Shown piece by piece: positions 1-14,145 of a DNA stretch of 64,000 bases. The first letter of the stretch is position 1. Each line of letters opens with the position of its first letter. Below the pieces are notes generated by a model. The model made no database searches. It was given only the letters and a program-made list of their open reading frames with translations, and had not been told where the DNA came from. The position numbers and the translations under genes were made by a program. This DNA is from Homalodisca vitripennis (Eukaryota; Arthropoda; Insecta; Hemiptera; Cicadellidae): the NCBI RefSeq assembly GCF_021130785.1, contig NW_025776253.1, positions 62,001 to 126,000 on the forward strand. Direction: 5' to 3'.

Positions 1-2085
1 GTGAAAGGTAACCATGCACATAATGCAAAACATTCACTACCATTTATATATTTAATCATATTTATTTCAATTTATAACTTATATTAGGAAAACAGAGTAA
101 AATCGTTTTGTACATTTCTAATTAGTTCAAGCAGCAACTGAAAAGAAAATGTTAAGACGGACAACAAATTCCTTTTTGTGATACACTCGTACTATAATAT
201 GGATATTTGTTATTAACATAAATTATTGTAAATATTAAATTTTCAATACAACCAAAGGCGACTGTCAGTGACAGACGTTAACGAGGGGTTTCCCTTAAAG
301 GGACCAATCTGATTTTAATTGTCAAATCTGTTTCGTCAGCTCCTGAGAAATCGCTTGTTACATCTTACTCTTATTATAAAAGTAGTTTTTATTATTGTAC
401 TAATCTAATACTAATTCGACAGGGATTTTATGCTTCAAAGAAAGGGGATCTATTATTAATATTTAATTTATAAGTTCACAAAAAACTTAAATTCACCTAA
501 TAATATTTTAGTATTATTATAATAATAATGTGACAGTGTCGGATTTCTCACACTGGACTAAGCAGAACTTTAAATAGAGCTAAACTCATAATTTTTATTG
601 AATAACTATCCCACCATAACTATGTTATGTATAGAAATTCAACTGATCCGCCAATTTTGGGAGTGTTTTTAAAACACCACATTAAAGTACATTATGCACC
701 TGATAAGGCATTGAAAACAGCTGATTATCTAGATTACACTTGATAGCTGCTGGGTAAACCAGACAGCGGTCATTGTATTTTGATATCGCTGATACCCTAA
801 CTATGAAAATAGTTTGCGTATAACAACATCGTCGCTGAACTTTTTTGGATCTCTTCAGATAGCCGTCAATTACAGATTCCAGGAGTCAAGCCTGTAACAG
901 TGTAAAATTTTTAATGCTGCATTAATCAGAAGGTGATAAGTAACAAAATTCAACATTCCCATACTTTAAGTTTCAGCTATTTAAACCCCACTGGTGACTA
1001 CAAAGCTACTCCAAATAATAATATTAACTGCTTCTATTTTTAATTACTATCTGGAAACATAGAACATTTGTGTTTAAGTTAAGCGTTTTGAAATAAATAA
1101 ATTTCCAAAGTTCCTGCCATTTACAAATCCTAATGCTTACCTAACTGTAATGACAAGTACCAATACTCCCTTTTTGAATGAAAAAATATTTTTTATCCCT
1201 AATTGTGGAAATAATGTGATAGATAAAACGCAATGCAGGCAATGAAGCAAAATGCTAGATGGTTAAGCTGTCTTTATATAATTTTTATATTTGATTTTCA
1301 TGATAAACTGAGATAATACATGAGAGTACATGGAATAAATGGCCTATGTCACATTAAGTAAACTTTTTAGGAGAGCCAATTGTTTTTTTACCAATGCTTT
1401 TGCACGTCTATTTAAATTTATTTCAACATCATAATAATTTTATTATTGTAAAAGTGCTAATGTTTGAAATATATTTTTGCTTTCACGAATAAACTATTTA
1501 ACCGATTAAAGTAAAATTTACATACATATTCTTACGTTACCAGGTGTGAATTTTGATCTATATTTATTTTTAAAATAATACAGAGTTAAACTCATTATAG
1601 TAAAGGAATTCATTTTTGTCTCTAAAGTTGTAAAATATTAATTGAAAGAACCTATCAAATGTAACCAAATGTTCCGTTTAAAATATTGAATGACGACAGC
1701 ATAATCATATGGTTTTAACTACTAGTTTTCAATTTGTTTAATATTATAGTGTGTTAAGTCTCTGTGGAGTTACCATTACTTTCACGCCGTTTCTAGATTT
1801 TACCGCAGCGACTACGCAAGTGGTCATGTACCTTAGAAAAACTTCCTAAAACGTAAGATAGTAAGAATTAGACTCCGAAAACCCCTTGAAGCAGTCGGCA
1901 AGAACTATGCTAGATTAAAGTTCACTCAAATTGCTTTTGAACGAACGTACCAATTCTTGCTCTAAATATTTTAAAACTTTACGATTATTTTGCAGTTTTG
2001 AAGAGAATAAATAATTAAATAGTATTTTTTCTTAAATAGATGGATTATTAATGTACGTTTCATAACTGTACACTTCTAGCAAACA
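1..2085. other. Non-coding AT-rich DNA, no gene seen
   Basis: Both strands were read for reading frames and repeats. There are only short chance frames, no recognisable domain and no tandem structure. I see nothing to annotate. Confidence 0.6.
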
Positions 2086-2089
2086 ATAA

Positions 2090-2760
2090 GTATTAGATGT
2101 AACAAACAAAGTTGCTATCAAACTTTATTAACACATTAATATAATCATAAAACCCACGTTAGTTGTGGTTTTACAGAAATGGAGTTTTTGCGGCTGAACG
2201 TTTCACGAAATTTTCATAGTCGGAAAAAAGGCGAAATCAATATTAGAAAAAACAGTAAAATATGAAATATAATTCACTCAAACCAGAAATGTTCAAACAT
2301 TAGCAAAAACCTACTAAATTGTCTGCGAAGCCTTGACAAGCTGCTAGTGAATATATGTTTCTATTAATACAAACCACGTATGAATTTTAATATTATGAAT
2401 TCAAATAATTTCATAGTGACATTATTAATTTACTTTTAATTGTACATTTCTATTAAAAATTTTATTAATAAATATAAAAGTAAAAGTTCCTATGTAACCT
2501 TTACTACACAATAAAAGTCTGTTATAAAACCAATATTAATTGTGTTTGAAGAGTGGAATTTTAAATTCATTATATTTTCATGATCTGGAAAAAGGCAAAA
2601 TCAAATATTGCAAAAATGATCTAACTGGAAATATAATTCACTCAAACTATAAGCGTTCATACAGGAGCAAAATCTACTAAATTGTTTACGAAACTTGACT
2701 AGCTGCTAGTGAATATATTTCTCCATTTAATACAAACCACTTATGATATTTATGCACCAC
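2090..2760. repeat. Diverged tandem duplication, two units of about 300 bp
   Basis: Unit 1 (about 2,090-2,400) and unit 2 (about 2,490-2,760) share a series of blocks in the same order: an AAAACC..TTAGTTG-type block, GGAAAAAAGGC/GGAAAAAGGC, ATATAATTCACTCAAAC, CTACTAAATTGT, and GCTGCTAGTGAATATAT followed by AATACAAACCAC. Spacing is conserved with many substitutions and small indels, so this is an old duplication. No coding capacity is seen. Confidence 0.75.
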
Positions 2761-5721
2761 ATGTTAAAAACGTAGTGTTGTAGTGCTTTTATCTATGTAG
2801 TACAGAAGTTTAAGAAAAACCTAAAATGTTACAAAGTAAGCAAACCTGACTAAACATAACAACTCTATAGGATGCAATAGTCCAAATAACATTTTAATTA
2901 TGTAAGCAATCAGAAGTTCTGCTACTTTTTTTAATTCGAAGTGCCTGCAATCCGAAAATTTTGGTATTAATTTGATATTAAACTAAAATTACATTGGTTT
3001 AAGTTGATATCAATCAGTCTGTTAACAAAACTAAGAGGCAGTTGCTCTCATAAAAACTTTTTTTAATCTTCCACAAAATGTTATTTATTATAGTTCTGCC
3101 ATGGTTTCTTCCAATGCCGAATTACTTGCATCTAAACAGTTACGTTTTTATGTATTGGTAGCAAGATTACATTTAATACACATGAAATTTGTATTAATTT
3201 TATACTTGACCTAGCTTAAATCTAAGCACGTATGATATAAAAGCTAGCAAAAACTAAATTTTAACGGGATTTTAATATCAGTGTTTTATTTAAAATGTAC
3301 CTATTATAGGGATTTAAAAATATAACTATTAATTTATATTATAATACAGATTTTTATTATTGTGAGAATGTTATGTTTTTAGAGTTATATTAATTAAATG
3401 TCTGCTATGTAGGTGCAGGGAAGGTTGCATTTAAACTACGCGGCATGCGGTAAGTACCGATCGATGTTCGCCGCAATGTATTGACAGATACATCAACAAT
3501 GCATGCCGGGAATGACAGGCACACAAGCGTAGCACACGTGGAATATTTTTCGTTCTGCGGTTACTTTATATTACGTAGCAAAATTTTTTCACATTTTCAG
3601 AAGTTTTGATACGATTAATAATAAAGGAATTCTATTGAATATGTAATACTAAATGAGATTATTCAATTTTCAGTAATACGCATTTATTTATCTGGTGGTA
3701 GCGAAGCCTATCACTTGAGAGAATAAACATATTTATTTCTGTTTTCCTATCTCTAAGTCTGTCCATACTATTTGTCGAGAATTACGGACTTGAAATTTAT
3801 TTTGAAACATCAAAGAAGCCAGTAACGCGGCCCTTATTTGTAGCATACTTCTACCTTGTCGGCGAAGAAACCCTATCTTTCTATTTTTCCAAAGATATTA
3901 ATGGATAATGTTTGCCTCATATAGCCTTTAATCTTAGCTTTGTTGAGTGTGAGGTGGGAAAAGGTACTCTAAGGAACGAAAGAAATTAACAGGAAATTAT
4001 GCTAAACGGAAATGCTTAAGTAGGGAATCTGAGATCTCAGTGATAAATTAGGCATTAGGTTATACTGAGGGAAGAGGATGACAAAGGAAATTTAAACATG
4101 ATAACAAAGAATGTAATTTTACGTTTGGGAAACCGAAATTTATTTTCCAAGTTTCTACGTGAAACAGGCAGAAAAAGAAGAACGATAATTGATTATATAT
4201 AGGATGACGGAACATAGAAAGTGGGATAAGAATGATAACAGTTTAATTTTGATACAAAATTTAATATTAAAATAGTGCGAGTCGTACAAATATGATCTTT
4301 TGGCTGAGGAAGCATGAAAAACCTACGGATTATTAAGGTAAAGAAGTTGTGGAGAACGAAGGAAACATGATTTATCCCGAAAATTTTCATTGCTCATTGA
4401 TATAAGAAATGCGTAAAACTAAGAGTTGGATTCATTCATCAATGTGATGTCCATCTCAGTTGGACAACATCGAACACATATCTAAATTTTTTGATTAAAA
4501 TAAGCAAATAATACCATAATATAATGGTATGAGTAATTCAAACATGTTGTCTGGCTACTCAATTCACACTATCTACACGAAAAATATTTTCTTGTTCATA
4601 TCAAAATTTGAAGAAAGAATGTGGAGATATCTATATATGTAGTATAGAAAGTTCGTTAATTTAATATGCTTTACTAAACATATATAAATGATAACATGAT
4701 TGCTGGTAGTATTTGTAACTTTGGAAATGAATAATAATTATTACATATATGGTTTTATTTATTTATAATTTGCTGTAAGTTGTATCACAATATAAAAGTA
4801 CCTCATAGATTTATTTTTCAGAATGAGCAATAAAGTTTCCTAAATATTGATTACATCATAACATAAAACATCACTTCAAAGTGTACATTCTTTGCAAGAA
4901 TAAAAAATTTAATATACTACATAAGTAATATGAGAGAGTGTTACAAAGTCATAATAACTTTAAAATTTTAGAACAAATGAAGTAAGAGAGTATGGCGGTA
5001 ATGAATATAGCAGTAGTACAATCACTATTCTAGATTTGTTGCCAGTCTTTGGAAAGAAACCCATTTGGTGCATTAAGGCTGCTACACACGTACAGACTTG
5101 TAACTTCTACTGTTCTTGGAGTGCGATAAATCTTCTCTTGATGCAACACTTTAGCAAAAACTATTTACAGTTACTATACTTACTTATACTATTACTATTT
5201 ACTTATTTATATTAGTTGATAGTTAATAATGGCTGAAAAAGTAAACTCTAAAATGTCGGGTCATGCTTCAATTTGGTTTTAATTACGTGCTACATATTTA
5301 TAGATAATACGCTTTAGCTTATTAGTTAAGAACTTTAATTTAACGAAGAAACACAAGAAATAAACATTCCTATAAAACTTTCAAAACAAGGTATATAAAT
5401 TGCTATTGTTTGTCTATTTTAAAAATGTTTTCAATTTTTAGTCTTACCTAAAATATTTGGGTTATTTATTACATGGTCATATCATATTGTACAAAGTTTG
5501 TGTTTACCGGTTTTAAAGTTAGAAAACTACCAATTTCTGGCATCTATGATCTATAGTTTAATTGGTAAGTCGTATATATACTGAAAGAAATGCAATTCCT
5601 GCAGAAACAACTACATATATTTTTTAATTTTAAATTCCATCTTCTCCTGATACGACACTTTTGGAAAAAAACTATTTACTAGGAGATTAAAGTAGTTGAT
5701 ATTTAATAATGGCCGCCATAG
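2761..5721. other. Non-coding DNA with a GC-richer patch and a weak internal repeat
   Basis: No supportable gene. A patch at about 3,410-3,545 is clearly richer in G+C and CpG than its surroundings. A diverged repeat pair occurs at about 5,137-5,245 and 5,648-5,720: both contain ACACTTT..GAAAAAAACTATTTAC-like sequence, and later AGTTGATA.TTAATAATGGC. The second member abuts the MITE that follows. Confidence 0.5.
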
Positions 5722-5819
5722 TTACTATCTTAAACAAATAGAAACTTAAAAAATAAATATTGTAAAACAATACAATTTGCTAGTTCTATATTCAATATGT
5801 ACTTTATTAAGAAGAAGAT

Positions 5820-5878
<59 letters not shown>

Positions 5879-5902
5879 TTAAGTATAAACACAGATAGAT
5901 AT

Positions 5903-5977
<75 letters not shown>

Positions 5978-6060
5978 AAGTACATATTGAATATATAACT
6001 ACCAAATTGTATTGTTTTACAATATTTATTTGTTAAGTTTCTATTTGTTTAAGATAGTAA
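5722..6060. mobile_element. Palindromic MITE with TA-flanked inverted repeats and a (TA)n/(CA)n core
   Basis: The left arm (about 5,723-5,815) reads CTATCTTAAACAAATAGAAA and onward. The right arm (about 5,975-6,059) is its reverse complement, ending TTTCTATTTGTTTAAGATAG. TA lies immediately outside each arm, as expected for Tc1/mariner-type target duplication. The core is (AT)n at 5,825-5,876, a short spacer, (CA)n at about 5,905-5,959 and (AT)n to about 5,977. There is no transposase. Long frames across it on the minus strand are artefacts of the dinucleotide repeats. The family is inferred from the TA duplication only. Confidence 0.75.
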
Positions 6061-7167
6061 AATTCATACAATTAAATATCTGAATCTTCTTTGTATGTTC
6101 TCCACCTTTATAAAAGACTCACTTAATTTGTGGAATATTTAATTAATCACATTTTAAAAATTAGTGTAAACATTAGAAAGATGAAACATTGCATAAGTAA
6201 GAAAAACTTGTTAAACAAGGAAAACTAATGGCTACTCTGAACACTAATATAGAAGAGGAGAACATGTACTTAGAACAAGATTTATTATATATCATATAAT
6301 ATAATATCTTATTAGTCAAAAGTTAAAGGAAATAGCAATTTTTATAAGAAATTGTTGATTTGGCAAATGGTGCATAGGGAAAGGTTCATTAGGGGTTGTG
6401 TCTTATACCGTATCAAAAGTATTGTTATTTGTATATGTTTTAAATTTACTATATTATTGAAGGTTTTTGTTGAAATTTATACCTACTTTGCCTACATATA
6501 CATATAATATTTATTTAAATTTCTGAATTTATTGTTTTATTACATTGCTAATTAATTTTTGTTTTAATTTAATATGCATACATTTAATTATTATAAAAAT
6601 TTTCCCATCAATTTATTCGAAAACAAGTTTATTTTGATGGTTTGACCTACTTATTGTGAGTAAATAGTTGAGAAAAAAATTCATTTGCATTTATTATTTG
6701 TCTAATCCACTATATTACAACTTTTAATGTAATAACATGATGTATGGTATTTATGGCAGTAACTTACAGTTCTTAATTTTTCTATGAACCGAATATGACA
6801 TGAATGTTAATCAATATTAAGAAAAAAATCAAGCAGCATTAAACAAGCTCACTTATATTACACAGACTATAACTCTAGGATAAGAAGGTGGCATTAATAT
6901 TAGCGCTAATTTCAAGTGATGGCGGTGAATAAGAGTTTCTCCTCAACATGTTTCCCTTACTCTTACTCAGCAGGTAAAATGCAATATCATCCAAGTTTAA
7001 ATGACATAAACCTGGTATTTGCATGAACAATAAAAATTTAGTAAATCTGTTTAAATATTGATAATGTTAATAATACAGACATTTAGTTTAAATATAAGAT
7101 AAATTATATATATTCTCGTAAGGTTTGAGTTGAAATTAGTGCCAGCTATATTAACAGCTTCTCTTCT

Positions 7168-7202
<35 letters not shown>

Positions 7203-8365
7203 CGGTTTTATAATGTACGATGAAAATTAATTTTATGGAGAATACAGTACTACACGTTTAATTGGTTCATGTAGTTAGTTTCTTATAAAATTAAATATTA
7301 GTCTTCACACAATCACATAGAGGTCTATGTTGCCTATTGGTTAAAACGATGATACAAATATTCCATCCATTGAAGAGATTATATCCCCAACACATTTGTT
7401 TAAAATACTATATCAGTTAGACACCGTTGGATGTAATAATAAATTTGTGTACGTTATTAAAAATTACGTGACCATTAAATATGATATAATTGCATATTTT
7501 CTCGTATTTTGTATGAACTAAATTATTGAGAACAATATAACGGGTTAGTTTTCGTAATAGGTTTTAATACTGCTCTTACAGTATTTTAAAACGGACGTGT
7601 TATTACACACTTATGTTTAAGATTTAAAAAAAGTAGTTATAATCTTAGTCCAATGATAAACCTAAGTCGTAGTAATATAACATCAAAATACATTATTCAT
7701 CAAGATAATTGTTTCATGTGAATAAAGTACATGAACAAGTGTAAAAGGACCGATTAATCTTATTGAATAAATATCGTCCATTCAGTTTACAGCTACAATA
7801 GATTAAGTTACGCTGTAATAACTTCATCTTAAAAGAAAATAATGTTTTTTAATATCTACTCATAACAATTGTAAATTTTAATCATTTAAATATTTAATTT
7901 TAATATTTAACCATATTTACTATAATTATTCTTAGAAATTGCATGTAAAAGTATTGTTATATCTAGTATAATTAATGATATTAGATAGAATTTATGGCTT
8001 TTAAAATGAAGAAGCACAGTATATTTATTTAACTTGGTATATTAATGAACCTAAAGGTAAAGATTATGGAAATGAAATGCAAAAGAAACTTATGCCCTTA
8101 CTAATCAAGGAAAAATCAGTCAAGACTGACCGAAGTCTATAATCTTATTACCATCCACACCTGCAAAGGAAGTTAATCTACTTCGTCACAGTATCACAAA
8201 TAATCTTTCCATAATAAACCTTCACGCCTTTAATAATCTTTAAGTGTATTTGTGAATATTACTAATTAATGCGTGGATTGGATTGAATTTACTAGAAATT
8301 CATGTTCTGTAACCTTTGCCCTACTCCATACGAAGGTATTTGCTGGAAGAGAAATAGTTATCTTT
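6061..8365. other. Non-coding AT-rich DNA with a (TA)n tract
   Basis: No gene or recognisable element. A (TA)n microsatellite lies at about 7,171-7,201. I see nothing else. Confidence 0.6.
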
Positions 8366-8836
8366 CAAAGAGCGCAGTCTATTTTTAATATTTATTTAAT
8401 GGTTATATTCCGGACAACGTTTTGAATTGCTACAGTTCGAGCCTGAACAATATACGATACTACTATTCAATATACATTACTTACGATTAGTATACGTTTT
8501 AGGGATGATTAGCATTCATCAGAATGGATTTTCTCTAGAATTTCTACACAGCCTATTGTTGTTACAGGGTCTACTGGCTAAATGGCTTGAAGTAAAACAG
8601 TGGTAACATTGCTTAGCCGAAATATTGAAATGACCCACTTTCGTCCGAACACAGTTTAATTTGATGTAGATTAAATTATCAGATTCAATACCAGTATTGA
8701 CAAAGTACCTAGGCATCAGTTCGTTATTGATAAGTCTTTTGATTCATTGTACTAGAATAATATTATATTCACTTTATGCATCTCTTTATGATATCCTCTT
8801 CTGATGCATCTCGCTCTGCAAAAGAATTCTAATGGA

Positions 8837-9210
8837 AGGTACAAATAAATAATATTGTGAATCAACTAAGGTGTTGGCAACTTCATAAATTTTACATACA
8901 ACCGAGAGGGTTTTACATATTTGTAATGAGTTTTGATTATTGTCTCTATGCAGAAACGGTTTAACCTATTTTTCTCTTTATGTTGGATAATGACCTTGAA
9001 GTGACCCTGATTGTCACATATTTAGTAGCCTTTAGTAAATTTTCTTTTAATTTCAGATGGGTTTTTACCTTTTTATTATTTTTTATAAAGTTATATGTTC
9101 TTTTTATTGAGGTTTCGTTACTTTCAGTATTATTAATGTTATCATTACAGTAACCATGCTCAGATAAAATGTATTCAATTGCAATTTTTTTTGCATAGCC
9201 TTCTCATTGA
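8837..9210. other. Segment present in copy A only
   Basis: Copy B runs directly from AATTCTAACGGA to GATTATTGTCGGCC. Copy A has about 374 extra bases at this point. It could be an insertion in A or a deletion in B. It has no terminal repeats or coding potential that I can see. Confidence 0.6.
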
Positions 9211-12200
9211 GATTACTGTCGGCCAGACCCTCCATCATGTCGGGTACAGTCAGAAGTCGTTTAAGTGAGTCAATGTATTCTTAATGTAAATTAAGTTTTA
9301 GGCTATAATAATAAACTGAATAAGGTAAAATGTTGTTAGTTGTAAGATTAAACTGTCTTTACTTTACCCGAATACCCGATAACCATCGTACTAGCTACAC
9401 TATTCCATGCTGCTAGTGTATTCATTCACTATTTGGGGTAAGGATAAAGAATATTTCCTGTTTTATTGAACATCTACTGTGTCATACTTTACAACCCCAA
9501 ATGAGGTTGTAAAGTATTTTACACACCATTATATCGCTATGCAGAACCTTTTCCACTATAAACAAAACATTTTTTGCTTTTACAGTTTGAATTTTGGAGG
9601 AAGAGAATTTTGGAATATAAAACAAATATAAATCAATATAAACAACATAAAAATACTTTTCTCCAAAGTAGCTTGAGAGCTCTGTCAGACTAAAACCATT
9701 CTTCTCAAAACTATCAATACTGTGAAATTTTCCATATTATTTGACGTGGAGTGTTCGATGAGCTTTCTATTAACCTTATGCAAAACTTGGAACAATATCA
9801 AGAGCTATCGTTAGTATTAGTGCAAATTATAAACCAATAATTGTATTTTCTAATAATATCGGTTACGCATAAAAGATTGTTTAAGTTTAAATGAATGCAA
9901 TCACAGCATGATTGCACAAAGGCTAATAAATAGTAACTGGCATAGCAGTTAATGCTTTATCTGTCTATTGATTATAATAGAATCCATATTATTTGAAGCA
10001 AAGGACAGTCTATTTTATTGCATGGATACGGAGAAAATAGCTCAGCGTCAGATTTATAAGTTTATAGACGAGTATCGCATTACTAAGTGCAATTAGTTTT
10101 AGGCCTTTATCCAAGCGTAATATTATGATAAAGTTCACTTTAGAGGGCAAAGCAAACTCTCTCAACGTAATACTTAACGAAACTAACTAGCCTATCGCTA
10201 AACTTTTCAGCATGTGTAAGCTGCTTGTAACATACTACGTAATAACAGCAACAAGACTTCTCTCCCTCGTAAATATTTTTACAGTGTTTGTATTAATTCA
10301 GGTCGCCGATGAGGTTTTTTTATTATTATAAACAATTTTATTTATTTACATATTTTAACACCTTTCTGTTTTGCAAAATCATTACTTTTAAAGACAACCA
10401 AATGCCTATACAAAAGCACGGAACAATAACAATTTTCAAATAATACCTGTAAAATAGGAAACCCCTATTATGAAGATCGCATACCTCTATTTCGAGAGTC
10501 AGGAAATATATTTTCCTGAACTAAAAGTTAAATCATATCAAATAAAGTATTTTATCAATATAAAATAATGAAGGATCAATTGATCAAGGATCTGTTTGTT
10601 TAGTTGTGAAAAACTAAAATTCGGCAATATTTAATTCATTTTCACAAATTATTATACTATTCCAGATATAATGTTTGTAATATTGACTCATCGGGAAAGT
10701 ATTTATGAATATGATGGTTATCTTTCAAACATATGCTATGTTTCTATTGATTTAAAACTATTTTTATTATTGTTATAATTTTTTGGAAAAATCCTGATTC
10801 GCTAACAACTAAATTAATTATTTATAAATTCAACAAAAACCGACAGGAAAAGATTTGTTATTACACTCAATCTAAAATCTCTCAACAGCCGATAAATCTC
10901 TACCCTTTAACATCGATCCACAGAAAGTTAAATATCCCCATGGACGAAATTTCTTAAAATTTATAAATGAAAATATAAAACCGATTCGAAATGAACAACG
11001 GACACAACTGTCAAGTAATTCACTCAACCTGAAATCTCTCAATAACCTCTATATTATAGTCTATTATCTGGAAAATTTTAAATACAATTTCATTCTTATG
11101 CGTAGAAAAATATAACAGTAATCTGATTTAGGAGTTATTAAATTATATCTTGTTCAAATCTGCTAGTTAATTGCGGTGAGGGAGAAAATAACTGAAAGTT
11201 TTGTCATGTTGAACTTTGCTTCGAATTTTGAAACGAAGTAACAATACATAGGCCTATAACACGAGAAAGATTGGCAGTCTGACAAATGAATGAAACTTTT
11301 ACAGTTCTTTAGATTCATGTCATGTATATGTATAGAGTAAAAGGAAAATGCTTATGACTATGTGGAAACTAAAAACGTTAAATCTTTATTCATAATATGT
11401 CTATTAAATACTTTTCTCTAAAGCGGCGCATAAGGATTTCTAATATATAATATTATTACAACTATTTAGTTTCATTAAACCTCAAAACAATAACGGCGGT
11501 GTCATATAATACCTGTTGCAAAGTCCTGAAAAAAACAAAAAATATCATTTAATCAATGTTAAGCTAAATGGGAATTACATTCACGTAACATATAAAATAC
11601 TGTATTTTTGGTCTCATCTGTTTGAAGCAGTAGATTACAAAAAGCTAAACTATAAACTCAGTAGTGATTAAATATAACAACCAACACTCTTATTTTTTCA
11701 TTTCATAATACAAGTTTTTACACTACAGAGACGTCAATAATACTGTAGTTTTGTATAATACATTTGACTTTAAATTATATACAAGTTAGTAGTAGAAAAA
11801 ATAAATCGTAAAACCAAATTCTAATAATATTAGCCATCTAAGTAAATTATTTTAGCATTAAATTTAACATATTTATATCATAAAATTTAATTTAAAGTAT
11901 TACCTGACCCTTTCTAAAGACACAGGCTTCTTACATAAATTTTAGCTCGTTTGTTGTTAAAGGTGTTAATGGTTTAAAGGTTGTAATAAGTTCAATGCTC
12001 CTGCATATGTATTGAAATGTCACTGAAAGCTAATCTCTCCCTTATGTAGAATAAAATAGAAAACCTTTAATCTTGATAAATTGTTTGCAATGTGATCTGA
12101 GAACAACATATGCAACACTCGTACTACACCAGTTAACCGAACGCCATCTAATTATCTCTGAAAGCAGTGTTTTTCAGTAACTGTTGCTATTTACGTAAGT

Positions 12201-14034
12201 AATGGTTTTCAAGCACAAATTCTGTAGCTAGAATAGCCTACTCTGCTTAAATAAATGAATGTTGTGAAAATGTTATTGTGACTGTTAAATAATGCAGCAT
12301 TATTGTTCTCCTACTCTTTTATTCTCTACACATCCTTCAATTTCGTTAAACAATATTTAATTAGTAGAGTAAGTATGACAATTTAAAAAATGTTTAACTC
12401 ATTCAAACTACAACAGTTCCAAAGGAATACCCTGCTGACAAGTTTGTGACACGTTGTTAAGTTTCTGTCGTCGGAACTTGTAACATGAAGTAGTGTCCAT
12501 GTAGCCTTCAGATATTTATAAATTACGGTCGTTTTCATACAGAATAAATTACCACTGTTCTTTTTTGTTACTGCAAAATGAACAAATACAAGATTTTTTT
12601 ATTTACGTATTATTTCTCATGTTGTTTTAATGAAAACTGTATCTAATTGTTTGCATGTTTTATACTTTATAATTGGCTAATCAAAAAATTAAAACCATTG
12701 ATGTACCAATTATAATATAATCAATATGTTTACTGTTGTTATGTATTTAACTAAGTATCTGCTTCAATAAGTACAATTGTTATAATTAATTAAGGAAATA
12801 TTGTGCGCACAGCAGTTTTGTTTTAAGTGATGAAGTTAAAAGCATTAAATATGTAATGTAAAATATATATATCTCACACACTATGTTTCAGCTACATGAT
12901 CTTAAAATTATATAACGTCAGTATGTATCTTTGATGATAACACTACTTCACGAAGTATACATAAACATAGGTTTCTACTTCAGGTTATATACAAGTCCAT
13001 CTACATTTTTCTATAGTTTATGTAGAAATTTAAGTTTAATTTGATGGATTTAAAAATTGTTTTGTGTGGCCAATAATGTGAGATTTGAGTTCCAAACAAA
13101 CATTTACACTTTAGACCCTGCTTTGGTGACACCTCATTTCTAAGAGTATAAACAAACGTAAACAATGGTGAAAACTAGCTATTATATAATTATTTCGCAA
13201 TAAATTGACTTTTTATCAGATCAATATATTTAATTTGCCAATTCAAATCAAATATTCAAACTGAAGTATTCCTACTACAAATAAAAGGACAACAAATGGA
13301 ACAGCAGTAGAGAGACAACCCTATGTTGAGCTCCTTTGTCACTTATTGAAAAGTACGAAGTGGTATTTAGTTGCAGACTTTATCAATCCTCTTTCTTAAA
13401 TCTTCAACATGTTTACTTGTGTTATGTAAATAATAGTGTAAAGGCTTCAAAACATTTTGAAGACATATTATTTCGGATGGAAGAGAGATAGAGATCTCTC
13501 GTTTTCATTATTGTATAAGTTGTTTATAATCTTTAAAGTGGGTGGTCACATAATGAAGATTAACATGTAAAGTTTTTTTTTGCCCCAAATCCTACAATTT
13601 TAGAGGCCAGCAAATATGTCCAAAGTCATTAAATCAAAAATCTTTCTAAATAGCACCAATATACAAAGGATATTTCCTTATATACATTTAAAACATAGAG
13701 GAATCCTGTCTTTTCATTTACCATGCACAAGTATTGCAATAGAATAGAGTAATTTAAATCCTAACTCTACATTTTTATTATGTTTCTTGTATACCTCAAA
13801 ATAATTAATATGATAATAACATATTATTCATTATCACTATTATAGACCACCTCATAATATTAAAAAAAAAAAAATTATTAGGTCTATTCAAGTTATTAAA
13901 AAAGTACATAAATGTAACTAATATAGTTTATATAGAGAAAAAACATCCAAGACAAGGTTATAATGTGTGTAAGAGAGGGCTGTAACATTTTACTATACAT
14001 TTCTTCATAAATAGCGTAATGGATCTTTTAGTCC

Positions 14035-14145
14035 TAGCTGAGGAGTTAGCATTATGAAGAGCCCTAAAGGCTTGTTGTCTGGCAGGGGACAGATATTTAA
14101 TTTTAACTTGTAACCTCATTTGTCTCTGTTACTTGAAGACTGTAG
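14035..14145 (+). repeat. Short dispersed repeat (also at about 49,437-49,550 and 59,875-59,995)
   Basis: The common core is GAGGAGTTAGC, then GGCTTGTTGTCTGGCAG-like sequence, GGGACAGATAT and AATTTTAACTTGTAACCTCA. The 59.9 kb member is part of the large duplication. The 49.4 kb member is independent and more diverged, so the core is a repeat family in its own right. Confidence 0.6.

Noticed and set aside
5730..6005. Minus-strand frames of 79-91 codons across the (CA)n/(TA)n tract
   Set aside because: They translate a dinucleotide microsatellite (Cys-Val and Tyr-Ile repeats) inside the MITE and are not genes.
8519..8716. 65-codon minus-strand frame in copy A of the large duplication
   Set aside because: The corresponding region of copy B is interrupted by several indels, so it is not conserved as coding.
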